A stretch of DNA of 64,000 bases from Acidobacteriota bacterium (lineage in GTDB: Bacteria > Acidobacteriota > Terriglobia > Bryobacterales > Bryobacteraceae). The position numbers were made by a program, and so were the translations under genes. The notes under the pieces are model-generated. The model searched no databases. It had not been told where the DNA came from and saw only the letters and a program-made list of their open reading frames with translations. The stretch spans positions 62,001-126,000 of the forward strand of contig JAEZIJ010000242.1 in assembly GCA_023436715.1 (NCBI GenBank). The letters run 5' to 3'. Below are positions 41,120 to 50,076 of this stretch, piece after piece (positions within the stretch are counted from its first letter, which is position 1; each line of letters opens with the position of its first letter).

Positions 41120-42871
41120 ATGTCTGAGAATGCCAGCGCCGTCCGCTTTCGCCAGCGCGAGGAGTTGCTGGACTTCCTGCTGGAAATCTCCGCCGCCACC
41201 TCGGAGGCCTTGCCCGACCTTGAAGCGCTGCTCGCCAACGTCGCCGAGATCATCCGTAAGGTCGTCCCCTACGAGCTTTTCGCCATCCTCCTCTATAGCG
41301 AAAAAGGCAAGGAGCTCAGGATCCGCTACGCCATAGGCCACCGTGAAGAGATGGTCAAGCGGCTTGTTATCCCGCTCGGCGAGGGTCTCACCGGCGCCGC
41401 CGCCGCCACGCGCGAACCCGTCATGTCCGGCAACGTCAAGCAGGATCCGCGCTACCTGAACGCTGTGGATGCGGTTCGCTCCGAGCTCGCCGTTCCCATG
41501 GTCACGCGCAAACGGCTCGTCGGCGTGATCGACGTTCAGTCCACCCACCCCGACGCATATTCCGAGTACGACCGTGCCCTCCTCCGCCTCATCGCGGCCC
41601 GCGTCGGAAGCACCATCGACAACGCGCGCCTGTTCCGCCGCGTGGATCGACAGAACCGCACTCTGAAAATCCTTAGCCACCTCTCGCAGGAGTTCTCGTC
41701 CATACTGGACCTCAACGAACTGCTCCACCACATCGCCGATGCCATCAAAATGCTGATCAAGTACGACGCATTCAGCATCCTGTTGGTGGATCGCGAGCGA
41801 AACTGCCTGCGGCACGGATTCAGCATCCGCTACGACCAGCGCGTCCAGCTCGACAACATTCCGCTCGGCGCCGGCATCACCGGCGCGGCGGTCGAGTCCC
41901 GCGAGGTGGTCCGTACGGACAACACGCTGGCTGATTCCCGCTATATCCCGTCGCATCGGGACGTGCGCTCCGAAGTCGCCGTCCCCCTGATGGTCCACGA
42001 CCAGGTTGTCGGCGTCCTCGACCTCGAAAGCGACCGCTTCGCCTGGTTCACCGACGAGCATGTCCGCATGCTCACACTGCTCGCGCCGCAGATCGCCAGC
42101 TCGGTCGAGAACGCCCGCCTTTACAACGAAGTGGCTCAGCGGCAGAAACGCCTCGATGAGGATCTGCACGCCGCCCGCGAACTTCAGAAGGCGCTCCTGC
42201 CCACTGAGGCCCCGGACGTTGAAGGACTGGAGATCGCAATCGGATACCGGCCCGCACGCGAAGTCGGTGGCGACCTCTATGACTTCCACGAGTACAGCCG
42301 CGACACCGCACTGATGTCGTTCGGCGACGTGAGCGGTAAGGGAGTCGCGGCCGCACTCTTCGCCTCGCTGGCCGGAGGGCTGCTGCGCACGCTTGTGCCC
42401 CACCGCCGTGAACCCGCGGCCCTGCTGCGCACGCTGAACCGTGCGCTCCTCGAGCGGCAGGTGGAAGCACGCTACGTCGCGCTGCTCATGCTCCTTTGGG
42501 AAGCCAAGGGGAGGCGCCTGACCATGGCAAACGCGGGAGCGCTTCCGCCGATCGTCTGCCGCCAAGGTGAGATCCTGACCCCTCGTGTCGAAGGTATCCC
42601 GCTCGGCCTGTTACCCGACCGCGATTATGAAGAAACTGTCCTCGAAGCCCGCCCCGGCGACATGATCGTGCTCTATTCCGACGGCATCACGGACCAGATG
42701 AATCCCCGCGGCGCCGAATACGGCCGGCCGCGTCTCATCCGCGTGGTAAAGGCGGTCTCGACCGGCTCCGCCCAAGCCGCCGTCGGCTCCCTGTTCGCCA
42801 GCCTCGACGCATTCACGAAGGAGGCGCCGGCCTTCGACGACCAGACGCTGGTCATCCTGAAGGTCAAGTGA
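41120..42871 (+). CDS. GAF-GAF-PP2C (RsbU/SpoIIE-like) protein phosphatase
   Basis: A 583-residue cytoplasmic signalling protein. Two GAF domains (about 5-170 and 180-340; PLGEGLTGAAAATREPVM and PLGAGITGAAVESREVVRTD) sense small ligands or redox cues. A short coiled coil (RQKRLDEDLHAARELQKALLP) leads to a PP2C-type SpoIIE domain with metal-binding motifs VGGDLYDF, GDVSGKGVAAALFASL, YSDGITDQMN and a terminal DDQTLVILKVK. Such proteins dephosphorylate anti-anti-sigma factors in partner-switching cascades. No STAS or RsbW gene is next to it. The ATG at 41120 is preferred over 41042, which sits only a few nt past the putative -10. Confidence 0.9.
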   Translation: MSENASAVRFRQREELLDFLLEISAATSEALPDLEALLANVAEIIRKVVPYELFAILLYSEKGKELRIRYAIGHREEMVKRLVIPLGEGLTGAAAATREPVMSGNVKQDPRYLNAVDAVRSELAVPMVTRKRLVGVIDVQSTHPDAYSEYDRALLRLIAARVGSTIDNARLFRRVDRQNRTLKILSHLSQEFSSILDLNELLHHIADAIKMLIKYDAFSILLVDRERNCLRHGFSIRYDQRVQLDNIPLGAGITGAAVESREVVRTDNTLADSRYIPSHRDVRSEVAVPLMVHDQVVGVLDLESDRFAWFTDEHVRMLTLLAPQIASSVENARLYNEVAQRQKRLDEDLHAARELQKALLPTEAPDVEGLEIAIGYRPAREVGGDLYDFHEYSRDTALMSFGDVSGKGVAAALFASLAGGLLRTLVPHRREPAALLRTLNRALLERQVEARYVALLMLLWEAKGRRLTMANAGALPPIVCRQGEILTPRVEGIPLGLLPDRDYEETVLEARPGDMIVLYSDGITDQMNPRGAEYGRPRLIRVVKAVSTGSAQAAVGSLFASLDAFTKEAPAFDDQTLVILKVK

Positions 42872-42878
42872 TACCCGG

Positions 42879-42903
42879 TGGGACAGACCTCCTGGCCTGT
42901 CCA
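42879..42903. repeat. dispersed palindromic repeat, copy 3
   Basis: GTGGGACAGACC-TCCT-GGCCTGTCCAC, an imperfect 11-12 bp inverted repeat with the same core as the copies at 8332 and 31126. It lies in the 45-nt gap before lysA. Confidence 0.5.
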
Positions 42904-42916
42904 CAAAAGAATTAAT

Positions 42917-44164
42917 ATGCCCAGTTCATTCCACTACAAAGACAATGCCCTCTTTTGCGAGGACGTCCCCCTGGCCGACATTGCGGCCAAAGCCGGTACC
43001 CCCTGCTACGTTTATTCCAGCACCGCCATCCTCGAAAATTACCGCGCCTACGACGAAGGGCTCGCCGGCCTTCCCCATAGGGTCTGCTACGCCGCCAAGG
43101 CCAACTCGAATCTGGCCGTCCTGTCGCTTCTGGCCAAAGCCGGCTCCGGATTCGACATCGTCTCCGGCGGCGAGCTTTTCCGCATCCTGAAGGCCGGCGG
43201 CGATCCGTCTTCCGTCGTGTTCTCCGGCGTAGGCAAGACCGCCGGCGAGGTGGAGTTGGCGCTCGAACACGGTATCCACAGCTTCAATTGCGAGTCCGAA
43301 TCGGAACTCGCGCTCATCGACGCCCTTGCCGCCCGCCGCCGCATAAAGGCGCACGCCTCCATCCGCGTCAACCCCGACGTGAGCGCCGAGACCCACCCCT
43401 ACATCTCAACCGGACTGCGCGAACACAAATTCGGCATCGATATCTCCGAGGTGGAGTCGCTTTATCTGCGAGCACGGGCGCTCAAAAACATCGAAATGGA
43501 CGGCGTTAGCTGCCACATCGGTTCCCAATTGCTCGACACCGATCCGATGATCGAGGCCGTGGACAAAATGATCGCTCTCGTGGACCGCCTGCGCGCCGCC
43601 GGGTGCGCCATCCGCTCCCTCGACCTCGGCGGCGGACTCGGAGTCCCGTACCGCCCGGGAGAGCAGGCCCCCGAGATCCGCGGATTCGCAGCCCTGATCC
43701 GCGAAAAACTCGCCGGCCGCGATCTCTTCATCATGGTTGAACCCGGCCGGTCGATCGTCGGGGAAGCCGGCGTGCTCCTCTCCAGGGTGCTCTACCGGAA
43801 ATCGAGCGCCAGCAAGGAGTTCGTGGTCGTGGACGCTGCCATGAACGACCTCATCCGCCCCTCGCTCTACCAGTCCCATCACGAAATCATCCCCCTGCGC
43901 CCGTCGAATCGCCCGACGATCCTCGCCGATGTAGTCGGGCCGATCTGCGAATCCGGCGACTTCCTGGCGCGCGACCGCGAACTTGCGAACCTCCTGCCGG
44001 GCGACATGCTCGCCGTGGCCACCGCCGGCGCCTACGGCTTCGTTGCCTCCTCAAACTACAACTCCCGGGTCCGCCCGCCGGAGATTCTGGTTGAGAACGG
44101 CTCCTGGCGCGTAGTCAGGTCCCGTGAGTCCTATGATGACCTCATCCACGGTGAGGTAATTTGA
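42917..44164 (+). CDS. lysA: diaminopimelate decarboxylase
   Basis: Converts meso-diaminopimelate to lysine, the last step of the DAP pathway. From the ATG at 42917 the protein has 415 aa; an ATG at 42878 lies within the repeat and is unlikely. Fold-type III PLP enzyme motifs: AAKANSNLAVL with the PLP Lys, SGGELFRILKAG, VSCHIGSQL, LDLGGGLGVPY (phosphate-binding Gly-rich loop), VEPGRSIVGEAG and GPICESGDFLARDREL with the active-site Cys. It may be co-transcribed with the phosphatase gene upstream, or have its own promoter. Confidence 0.95.
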   Translation: MPSSFHYKDNALFCEDVPLADIAAKAGTPCYVYSSTAILENYRAYDEGLAGLPHRVCYAAKANSNLAVLSLLAKAGSGFDIVSGGELFRILKAGGDPSSVVFSGVGKTAGEVELALEHGIHSFNCESESELALIDALAARRRIKAHASIRVNPDVSAETHPYISTGLREHKFGIDISEVESLYLRARALKNIEMDGVSCHIGSQLLDTDPMIEAVDKMIALVDRLRAAGCAIRSLDLGGGLGVPYRPGEQAPEIRGFAALIREKLAGRDLFIMVEPGRSIVGEAGVLLSRVLYRKSSASKEFVVVDAAMNDLIRPSLYQSHHEIIPLRPSNRPTILADVVGPICESGDFLARDRELANLLPGDMLAVATAGAYGFVASSNYNSRVRPPEILVENGSWRVVRSRESYDDLIHGEVI

Positions 44165-44182
44165 TTTTTCCGACAATTTCCC

Positions 44183-44211
44183 TTTGCATCCAAACCTATT
44201 CCTGATATAAA
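44183..44211 (+). promoter_or_regulatory. possible sigma70 promoter in the lysA-histidine kinase gap
   Basis: TTTGCA (44183-44188), 17 nt, then TATAAA (44206-44211), in the 251-nt gap 44165-44415. Transcription would start about 200 nt before the kinase ATG. The rest of the gap shows short GC-rich inverted segments but no riboswitch or RNA gene I can recognise. Confidence 0.35.
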
Positions 44212-44415
44212 GACAAGTGAACTGCCGTTAATCTCCCCGAGACAGCCTCCAGCGGGCTGAAGATGGGAATTTAGCGCTTTCCCCGGCTCGCAGCGCAACA
44301 TCGAATTAGAGCCGCCGGCGCGGGTGGGTTAGCCTACCCCGGCTCGCGGAATACGGTGCCATACGTTCCATACCGGCCAACCGTCCGGTGAAGTGCGGCG
44401 CACAGTGGATGGGCC

Positions 44416-45909
44416 ATGAACGACCGCAGGGATGAACGATGTGCGGACAAGGAGCGGCCACCCGACCGTTATTTCCGGGAGCTGATCCAAAAAGCGCTGG
44501 ATGTCGTCGCGGTGGTCAACCGCGACGGCACTATCCGCTTTCTCAATCCAGCCGTCGAGCGTGTACTCGGATTCAAGCCTGAAGCTCTGACGGGAACCAG
44601 CGTCTTCGACCTGCTCCACCCCGACGACGCCGGCAGAGTGAAAGACGAGTTGGCGGCGACCGTTCCCTGCCCCGAGCCCAAGACACCCGCCGAATTCCGT
44701 CTCCGGCACATTGACGGCTCATGGCGCACGCTGGAGGCAATCGGGAGGAGTCTCACCGGCGATCCCGCGGCCCCCGAAATTGCGGTGAGCACCCGCGACA
44801 TCACCAAGCGCAGGCATGCCTTGGAAGCACTGCGGCAGAGCCAGAGGTTCGTCGAGCACATTGCCGAAACAGTTCCGGACGGCGTGGTCGTTTACGATCT
44901 GGTTCGGCACCGGTTCGTGTATGCGAACCGCGAAATGCTCGAATATTTTCCGGAACAGATCCGGCAGATTGATGGCGCCCAATTTGAGGATCTGGTGCAC
45001 CCCGAAGACAGACCCGCTCTGGTGGAAAGTCTCCGCGAGCTGGAGCGCGCCCGCGAGAGTGAGGTGTTCGAGCTAGAGTACCGCCTCAAGGACCGGCAAG
45101 GCATATGGCACTGGCTCTACAGCCGCCATGCCGTCTTCAGGCGCAGTCCGGAAGGCGCTGCGGAACAGGCTATCGGCACGGTTCAGGACGTGACCGCCCG
45201 TAAGCAGGCCGATTCGGTCCTCGAAGCGCGCGAAGCGGAATTGCGCCGCAGACAGGAGGAATTAAGAGCGCTCGCGGCGCGCTGGCTGACCGCGGCCGAG
45301 GAGGAACGCAAAGCGCTTTCGCGCGAGTTGCACGATGACCTGAATCAGCGGCTTGCCATCCTCGCCATGGACGTTGAAACGATCTCCGTCAGGATGCCGC
45401 AAGCAGATCCCCTCCGTCATGAACTCGACCTGCTCAGGGCGGGCCTGGTTGAGCTTTCGGAGGACGTCCGTAGGATGGCCTACCAGTTGCGCCCCTCCAT
45501 CCTGGACGATTTGGGCCTTGCGCCTGCTCTCCGGTCTTACTGTGAGCAGTTCAAGAGGCGCGAAGGAATCGCGGTCAGTTTTTCGCACACCGGCACGCCT
45601 GAAAAGCTCCCTCCGGAAATCTCCCTTTGTCTCTACCGCGTCGCTCAGGAGGCCCTGCGCAACGTCTCCAAGCACGCCAGGACTAAGCGCGCCGCCGTCT
45701 CGCTCCAGGTTGGCGCCGGCTCCGCCGTTCTGACGGTCAAAGACTGGGGCGTGGGCTTCGATCCCGCCTCTGCCCACCTCAGGGGATTGGGAATCGTGGG
45801 TATGGGCGAACGCGTCCGGCTTGCCGGCGGTTCGTTTGACGTGAAATCAGGGCCCGGCCATGGCGCCGAAATCGAAGTGCGCATTCCCTTCTGCACGGAG
45901 GCGGCATGA
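44416..45909 (+). CDS. PAS-PAS sensor histidine kinase (NarL/HisKA_3 type)
   Basis: A 497-residue soluble kinase without TM segments. PAS 1 at about 18-135 (LDVVAVVNRDGTIRFLNPAVERVLG), PAS/PAC 2 at about 145-265 (YRLKDRQGIWHWLYSRHAVF), a coiled coil, then the HisKA_3 dimerisation helix LSRELHDDLNQRLAILAMD with phospho-acceptor His306. The HATPase shows EALRNVSKHARTKRAAV (N box), KDWGVGFDP and GLGIVGMGERVRLAGG. Its stop overlaps the response-regulator start as ATGA, so the two form a cognate pair. The signal is unknown. Confidence 0.92.
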   Translation: MNDRRDERCADKERPPDRYFRELIQKALDVVAVVNRDGTIRFLNPAVERVLGFKPEALTGTSVFDLLHPDDAGRVKDELAATVPCPEPKTPAEFRLRHIDGSWRTLEAIGRSLTGDPAAPEIAVSTRDITKRRHALEALRQSQRFVEHIAETVPDGVVVYDLVRHRFVYANREMLEYFPEQIRQIDGAQFEDLVHPEDRPALVESLRELERARESEVFELEYRLKDRQGIWHWLYSRHAVFRRSPEGAAEQAIGTVQDVTARKQADSVLEAREAELRRRQEELRALAARWLTAAEEERKALSRELHDDLNQRLAILAMDVETISVRMPQADPLRHELDLLRAGLVELSEDVRRMAYQLRPSILDDLGLAPALRSYCEQFKRREGIAVSFSHTGTPEKLPPEISLCLYRVAQEALRNVSKHARTKRAAVSLQVGAGSAVLTVKDWGVGFDPASAHLRGLGIVGMGERVRLAGGSFDVKSGPGHGAEIEVRIPFCTEAA

Positions 45910-46520
45910 ACCGCGTTCGCCTCCTGCTTGCGGACGATCACGCGCTCGTCGCCGCCGGTCTCCGCAAACTGCTTGAGCCCGAGTTCGAGGTAGCCGGGAC
46001 GGCCACCGATGGCCGCGTCCTCGTAAGCATGGCCGAGCGCCTCAAACCCGATGTCGTTCTGCTCGATATCTCGCTCCCCTTGTTGAACGGCATCGATGCC
46101 GCAAAGTCACTCAAGGAGGCGCTGCCCGGCGTCAAAATCGTCTTCGTCACCATGCATTCCGATCCGGACTACGTCGCCGAAGCCTTTCGCGCCGGCGGAT
46201 CGGGATATGTCCTGAAACGTTCCGCCGCCTCTGAGCTGGTGTGCGCCATCAACGAGGTGCTTGCCGGTCGCGTTTATATGACGCCGCTCGTGGCCGCGCC
46301 TCCGGCTTTCGGCAAACGCACGGGAGACCTGACTTCACGCCAGCGCGAGGTGTTGCAGCTCGTCGCAAAAGGACGCAGCACCAAGGAAATCGCCGCGATT
46401 TTGCATATCTCAGTTAAGACGGTCGAGTTCCACAAATCGGGAATTAGTCAGAAACTCGCCATCCATAGCACCGCCGAGCTGACGAAATGGGCGATTGATC
46501 ACGGCATCATCGGATCATAA
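45906..46520 (+). CDS. NarL/FixJ-type response regulator
   Basis: A 204-residue transcription factor. Receiver domain: RLLLADDHALVAAGLRKLL with the acidic pair, phospho-Asp in VVLLDISLPLLNG and Lys in YVLKRSAA. C-terminal LuxR-type HTH (about 138-200): LTSRQREVLQLVAKGRSTKEIAAILHIS and VKTVEFHKSGISQKL. It overlaps the PAS-PAS kinase gene by 4 nt and is presumably phosphorylated by it. Target genes cannot be inferred. Confidence 0.94.
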   Translation: MNRVRLLLADDHALVAAGLRKLLEPEFEVAGTATDGRVLVSMAERLKPDVVLLDISLPLLNGIDAAKSLKEALPGVKIVFVTMHSDPDYVAEAFRAGGSGYVLKRSAASELVCAINEVLAGRVYMTPLVAAPPAFGKRTGDLTSRQREVLQLVAKGRSTKEIAAILHISVKTVEFHKSGISQKLAIHSTAELTKWAIDHGIIGS

Positions 46521-46613
46521 ATATGGCCATTCAAAAAACTAGGGATTTTCCCAGTTACGTTGGGCAGACGCGATCCGTAGACTTAATTTTCATGGAAGGG
46601 GACGGGAGATCAT

Positions 46614-47069
46614 ATGGTTTCGAGATGGCTTAGTTCCTCGGATGATTGCCGCCGTCCGGTGCAGTCCACGGGCAGCCGCCTGCCCGGCCCAGCCCCCAAG
46701 AGGCACGAGGCAGGCATTCTCCTGGTTGACGACCAGGGTGACTTGCGGCGGATGCTGTGCCGCGCCCTTCGGCTCGAAGGCTACTCCGTTTGGGAGGCCC
46801 AGAGCGGTCCGGAGGCCCTGGCGGTTGCCGATGCGGAGGGAGACCGCATCCAACTGCTGCTCACCGATATCAAGATGCCGGAAATGGACGGATACGAACT
46901 CGCCCGCGAGTTGACCAGGCGCCGGCCGGGCATCCGCGTCCTATATATGTCGGGATACGCCGAAAACATGCCTCCGGCCGGTGTTCCGTTTCTGCAAAAA
47001 CCCTTCCGCCTGGACGCCCTGAAAAGGGAGATCGAACGCCTGCTTCAGGGTGACCGGCGCGTCGCCTGA
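46614..47069 (+). CDS. single-domain response regulator
   Basis: A 151-residue receiver protein with a 33-residue Pro/Arg-rich N-terminal extension and no output domain. Receiver motifs: ILLVDDQGDLRRMLCRAL, phospho-Asp in LLTDIKMPEMDGYELA, and Lys in FLQKPFRLDALKREIERLL. This type is often a phosphorelay intermediate or acts on a hybrid kinase. It has its own ribosome site (GGGAG) and lies 93 nt after the NarL-type pair. A partner kinase is not evident. Confidence 0.88.
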   Translation: MVSRWLSSSDDCRRPVQSTGSRLPGPAPKRHEAGILLVDDQGDLRRMLCRALRLEGYSVWEAQSGPEALAVADAEGDRIQLLLTDIKMPEMDGYELARELTRRRPGIRVLYMSGYAENMPPAGVPFLQKPFRLDALKREIERLLQGDRRVA

Positions 47070-47078
47070 TGCACCGAG

Positions 47079-47094
47079 TGTGGCACAGGCCAGG
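47079..47094. repeat. dispersed palindromic repeat, partial copy 4
   Basis: TGTGGCACAGGCCAGG carries one arm and the centre of the repeat family found at 8332, 31126 and 42879. It lies in the 43-nt gap between the convergent response-regulator and GT2 genes. Confidence 0.35.
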
Positions 47095-47112
47095 CCGCGG
47101 GCAGGACCGCTC

Positions 47113-48735
47113 CTACGAGTGCGCGGCTTCGACCGCAAGCCGCCGCGCCCGGGCCGCCCTTACTCGGTCCCGGTATTCCTGAATCAGCGTCGCAAACCCG
47201 GCCCAATAATACCCACCCACGAAGAGAAGCAGAAAAGGCAACGAAAAGTAGTTATTTACGTCGATCGCAAACAGCACCATGCACAGAAAGTAACTGCCGA
47301 TTCCGATCTCGATGAACGGCAGCAACCCGCTCCTGCGGCGGTACTTGACCGGCGCGGCGCTGGCTTGCCGCCCGTCAATGGCGTACTTCGGCGTTCGCAC
47401 GAAACTCGTCTGAACTCCCAGCAGCGCCTCGATCACCGCCCGGGTATTGATCACAGTCAGGCCAACCCCGACAGCCAGCAGGGCCGGCAACAAAAAGACC
47501 GCCCGTTTCCAGTTCCGCGGGTAAAGCTCGCGCTCCGCGAGGATATAGAACACCGAAATCGACCAAAATGATGCCACAATCAGCGGCAGGTCCAGGAACA
47601 CCATCTGAAACCAGCCCATGTAGAACCGGACGATCATCACCGGCAGCATCAGCGCCGACACCACCATCATCATCGGGTAACTGATGTTCGGCGTCAGGTG
47701 CATAATCGCTTCGAATTTCAGCCGCAACGGAATGTCCGCCCTAAGAATCGCCGGCAGCATTTTCTTCGCCACCTGCGTCAGGCCCTTGGCCCATCGCGAC
47801 TGCTGCACCTGGAATCCGTACATCTCGACAGGCAGTTCCGACGGGCAATCGAGTGCCGGCAGGTAGACGAATTTCCACCCCTTCAACTGCGCCCGGTAGC
47901 TCAGGTCCGAGTCCTCTGTCAGCGTGTCGTGTTGCCACCCGCCGGAGTCTTCGATCATCCTGCGCCGCATGATCCCGCCGGTCCCGTTGAAGTTGAAGAA
48001 AAGCCCGCGGCCGAAGCGCGCCCCGTGCTCGAGAACGAAGTGGCCGTCCAGCAGCATCGCCTGAACTTCGGTCAGCACGTTGAATTCGCGGTTCAGATAG
48101 CTCCACCGCGTCTGTACCGTGCCGACTGCCGGGTCCGTGAAAAAGTGGACAGTCCGCGTCAGAAAATCGGCCGGCGGCACAAAATCCGCGTCGAAAATCG
48201 CAACCAATTCGCCTGTCGCTGTCTTCAGGCCTTCCTGGAGGGCACCCGCCTTGAAACCCTCGCGGTTCGTGCGGTGGTGGTATTCGATCGGCACACCCGC
48301 CGCCCGGTACTGCGCAACCAGTCCTTCGGCATAGGCGTGCGTATCGTCCGTCGAGTCGTCAAGCACCTGGATCTGTAAAAGGTGGCGCGGGTACTCAATC
48401 TTCGAGACTTCCTCGATCAGTCTCCCCACGACGTATCGTTCGTTGTATAGGGGTAACTGGATCGTGACCGGCGGCAACTGCTCGAACCGGGCAGGCGCTT
48501 CCTTCGGCAGCTTCTTGCGGTATTTGAAATAAGTGCGAATGATCTCGTACCGGTGTATGCCGTATACGGAAAGGATAATCAGCAGGCCGAAATAAGGAAT
48601 CAGAATCGCCCAGTCGAACCACTCGAGCTGGTGGATGTCGCTGAACGTGTTGTCGAACAGCGCTCGCTTGAATTGCTGGATGGCGCTAGCCGCAAGAAAA
48701 AACGCCGGTTGGTAACCAGGTAGCATGCAGGGCAA
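47113..48735 (-). CDS. processive family 2 glycosyltransferase (cellulose synthase-like)
   Basis: A 540-residue inner-membrane enzyme. One TM near residues 42-60, a cytoplasmic GT-A domain at about 85-345 and four to five TM segments after it. Catalytic signature: VLDDSTDDTHAYAEGL, FDADFVPPADFL (D-x-D), TEDSDLSYRAQLKGWK and QQSRWAKGLTQV (the Q-x-x-R-W motif of processive synthases). The layout fits beta-glycan synthases such as CslA-like glucomannan 4-beta-mannosyltransferases. The C-terminal tail is Arg-rich. It follows ispF on the same strand, 61 nt apart, and converges on the response-regulator gene. No BcsB-type partner is nearby. Confidence 0.88.
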   Translation of the reverse strand: MPCMLPGYQPAFFLAASAIQQFKRALFDNTFSDIHQLEWFDWAILIPYFGLLIILSVYGIHRYEIIRTYFKYRKKLPKEAPARFEQLPPVTIQLPLYNERYVVGRLIEEVSKIEYPRHLLQIQVLDDSTDDTHAYAEGLVAQYRAAGVPIEYHHRTNREGFKAGALQEGLKTATGELVAIFDADFVPPADFLTRTVHFFTDPAVGTVQTRWSYLNREFNVLTEVQAMLLDGHFVLEHGARFGRGLFFNFNGTGGIMRRRMIEDSGGWQHDTLTEDSDLSYRAQLKGWKFVYLPALDCPSELPVEMYGFQVQQSRWAKGLTQVAKKMLPAILRADIPLRLKFEAIMHLTPNISYPMMMVVSALMLPVMIVRFYMGWFQMVFLDLPLIVASFWSISVFYILAERELYPRNWKRAVFLLPALLAVGVGLTVINTRAVIEALLGVQTSFVRTPKYAIDGRQASAAPVKYRRRSGLLPFIEIGIGSYFLCMVLFAIDVNNYFSLPFLLLFVGGYYWAGFATLIQEYRDRVRAARARRLAVEAAHS

Positions 48736-48796
48736 CCACCATTGTACGTTGCCGGTGGACTATTTTACACCGTTTGAACCTGCAAGGGAAGGAAAA

Positions 48797-49291
48797 CTAC
48801 GGCCGCAAAGCTTCGCGCACCAGCGTCACAACCGCCTGCGCCTCGGCGGACCGGCCCTCGCCCACCGGCCCCAATTTCTCCGCCGTCTTGAATTTCACCG
48901 ACACCCGCTCCACATCAAGGCCCAGCGCCACAGCCAGGCTGTCGCGAATAGCGGCCCGGTAATCCCTGAGCTTCGGCTTTTCCAGGATGATCGTGGAGTC
49001 TACATTTACGGGCTGGAAACCCCGGTCAACGGCGAGCGCAAGTGCATGCCGGAGGAAAACCAGGCTGTCGGCGCCGGCCCAGCGCGGGTCGGTGTCTGGA
49101 AAATGCATTCCGATATCACCCAGTGCGGCCGCCCCGAGCAGGGCGTCCGTCACTGCATGCGCCAGCACGTCGGCATCGGAATGCCCGTCCAGGCCGAACT
49201 CGGACGGCACTTTGACGCCACCCAGGATCAGCGGTCGTCCCGGCACAAGCCGGTGAACGTCCCAACCGATGCCGGTACGGTACTCGAGCAC
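48797..49291 (-). CDS. ispF: 2-C-methyl-D-erythritol 2,4-cyclodiphosphate synthase
   Basis: MEP-pathway enzyme forming MEcPP. At 164 aa it is family length. Metal and substrate motifs: GWDVHRLVPGRPLILGG, LDGHSDADVLAHAVTDALLGA, DIGMHFPDTDPRWAGADS and KFKTAEKLGPVGEGRSAEAQA. It begins directly after the ispD stop (0 nt), so IspD and IspF are made as separate but coupled proteins. Confidence 0.96.
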   Translation of the reverse strand: MLEYRTGIGWDVHRLVPGRPLILGGVKVPSEFGLDGHSDADVLAHAVTDALLGAAALGDIGMHFPDTDPRWAGADSLVFLRHALALAVDRGFQPVNVDSTIILEKPKLRDYRAAIRDSLAVALGLDVERVSVKFKTAEKLGPVGEGRSAEAQAVVTLVREALRP

Positions 49292-50017
49292 TCAGGACGC
49301 CTTGATTTGCGCCGCCTCTTCGGACAGGAAAAGTCTGGCCAAGTCCATGTCCGAGGGCTTCGTGATTTTGATGTTTCGGTCGCTGCCGAGCACGACCGAA
49401 ACTTCCACCTTCTCGAGCCGCTCGACGAGGCTGGACTCGTCAGTGCCGATGAAATCGTCCAGCCGCGCTTTCGCAAACGCTTCTCTCAGCAGTTCGTGGC
49501 GAAAGACCTGGGGGGTCTGGGCCAGCGTCAGCCGCTCGCGCGGAAGCGTGCCGTGAATCTTGTTCTTCTTTACCTGCTTCACGGTGTCCACGGGAACGAT
49601 ACCGACAATCGCGGCGCCCGTGCCGGCCGCCTCCTCGATCACCTTCTCTATGGTGGCGCGGTCGATGAAGGGCCGCACAGCGTCGTGTACGGCTACCAGG
49701 TCGGTGTCCGGGGCCAGCACCGCCAGCGCGTTCTCTACCGACTGCTGGCGCGTGTCACCGCCTTCCACCAACCGGACCGGCGTGGGCAGGGCCTCGTGCC
49801 GCAGCAGTTCCCCGAACCACTCCATGTCCTCGGCGCGCAGCGCCACGACGATCTCCGAGATCGTGGGAATCGAAACGAACTTCCGGATCGTGTGCAAAAG
49901 GATGGGCGCCCCATCCAGCAGCATGAACTGCTTGCGGCTTGTGCCGCTCTTTTCGGCCGAAGTTCGGCTCATCCGGGTACCGAGACCCGCGGCGGGTAGT
50001 ATGACCGCTACTTTCAT
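49292..50017 (-). CDS. ispD: 2-C-methyl-D-erythritol 4-phosphate cytidylyltransferase
   Basis: Second committed step of the MEP isoprenoid pathway, transferring CMP to MEP. The 241-aa protein starts VAVILPAAGLGTRMS with KSGTSRKQFMLLDGAPIL (CTP loop), followed by VRLVEGGDTRQQSVENAL and DLVAVHDAVRPFI, and ends with the substrate-site region RLTLAQTPQVFRHELL and DESSLVERLEKV. It lies 59 nt after yacL. A leftward TACAAT (50034-50029) could serve as a -10 that gives a very short leader. Confidence 0.95.
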   Translation of the reverse strand: MKVAVILPAAGLGTRMSRTSAEKSGTSRKQFMLLDGAPILLHTIRKFVSIPTISEIVVALRAEDMEWFGELLRHEALPTPVRLVEGGDTRQQSVENALAVLAPDTDLVAVHDAVRPFIDRATIEKVIEEAAGTGAAIVGIVPVDTVKQVKKNKIHGTLPRERLTLAQTPQVFRHELLREAFAKARLDDFIGTDESSLVERLEKVEVSVVLGSDRNIKITKPSDMDLARLFLSEEAAQIKAS

Positions 50018-50076
50018 TCGAGACTTTGATTGTATCCTTAATTCGGAGCTGTGGCAGCGCTTACTGCGTTCGCACC

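Noticed and set aside
44225..44415. A structured-looking leader that might be a riboswitch before the histidine kinase.
   Set aside because: I could not match conserved riboswitch cores, and only short GC pairings are present.
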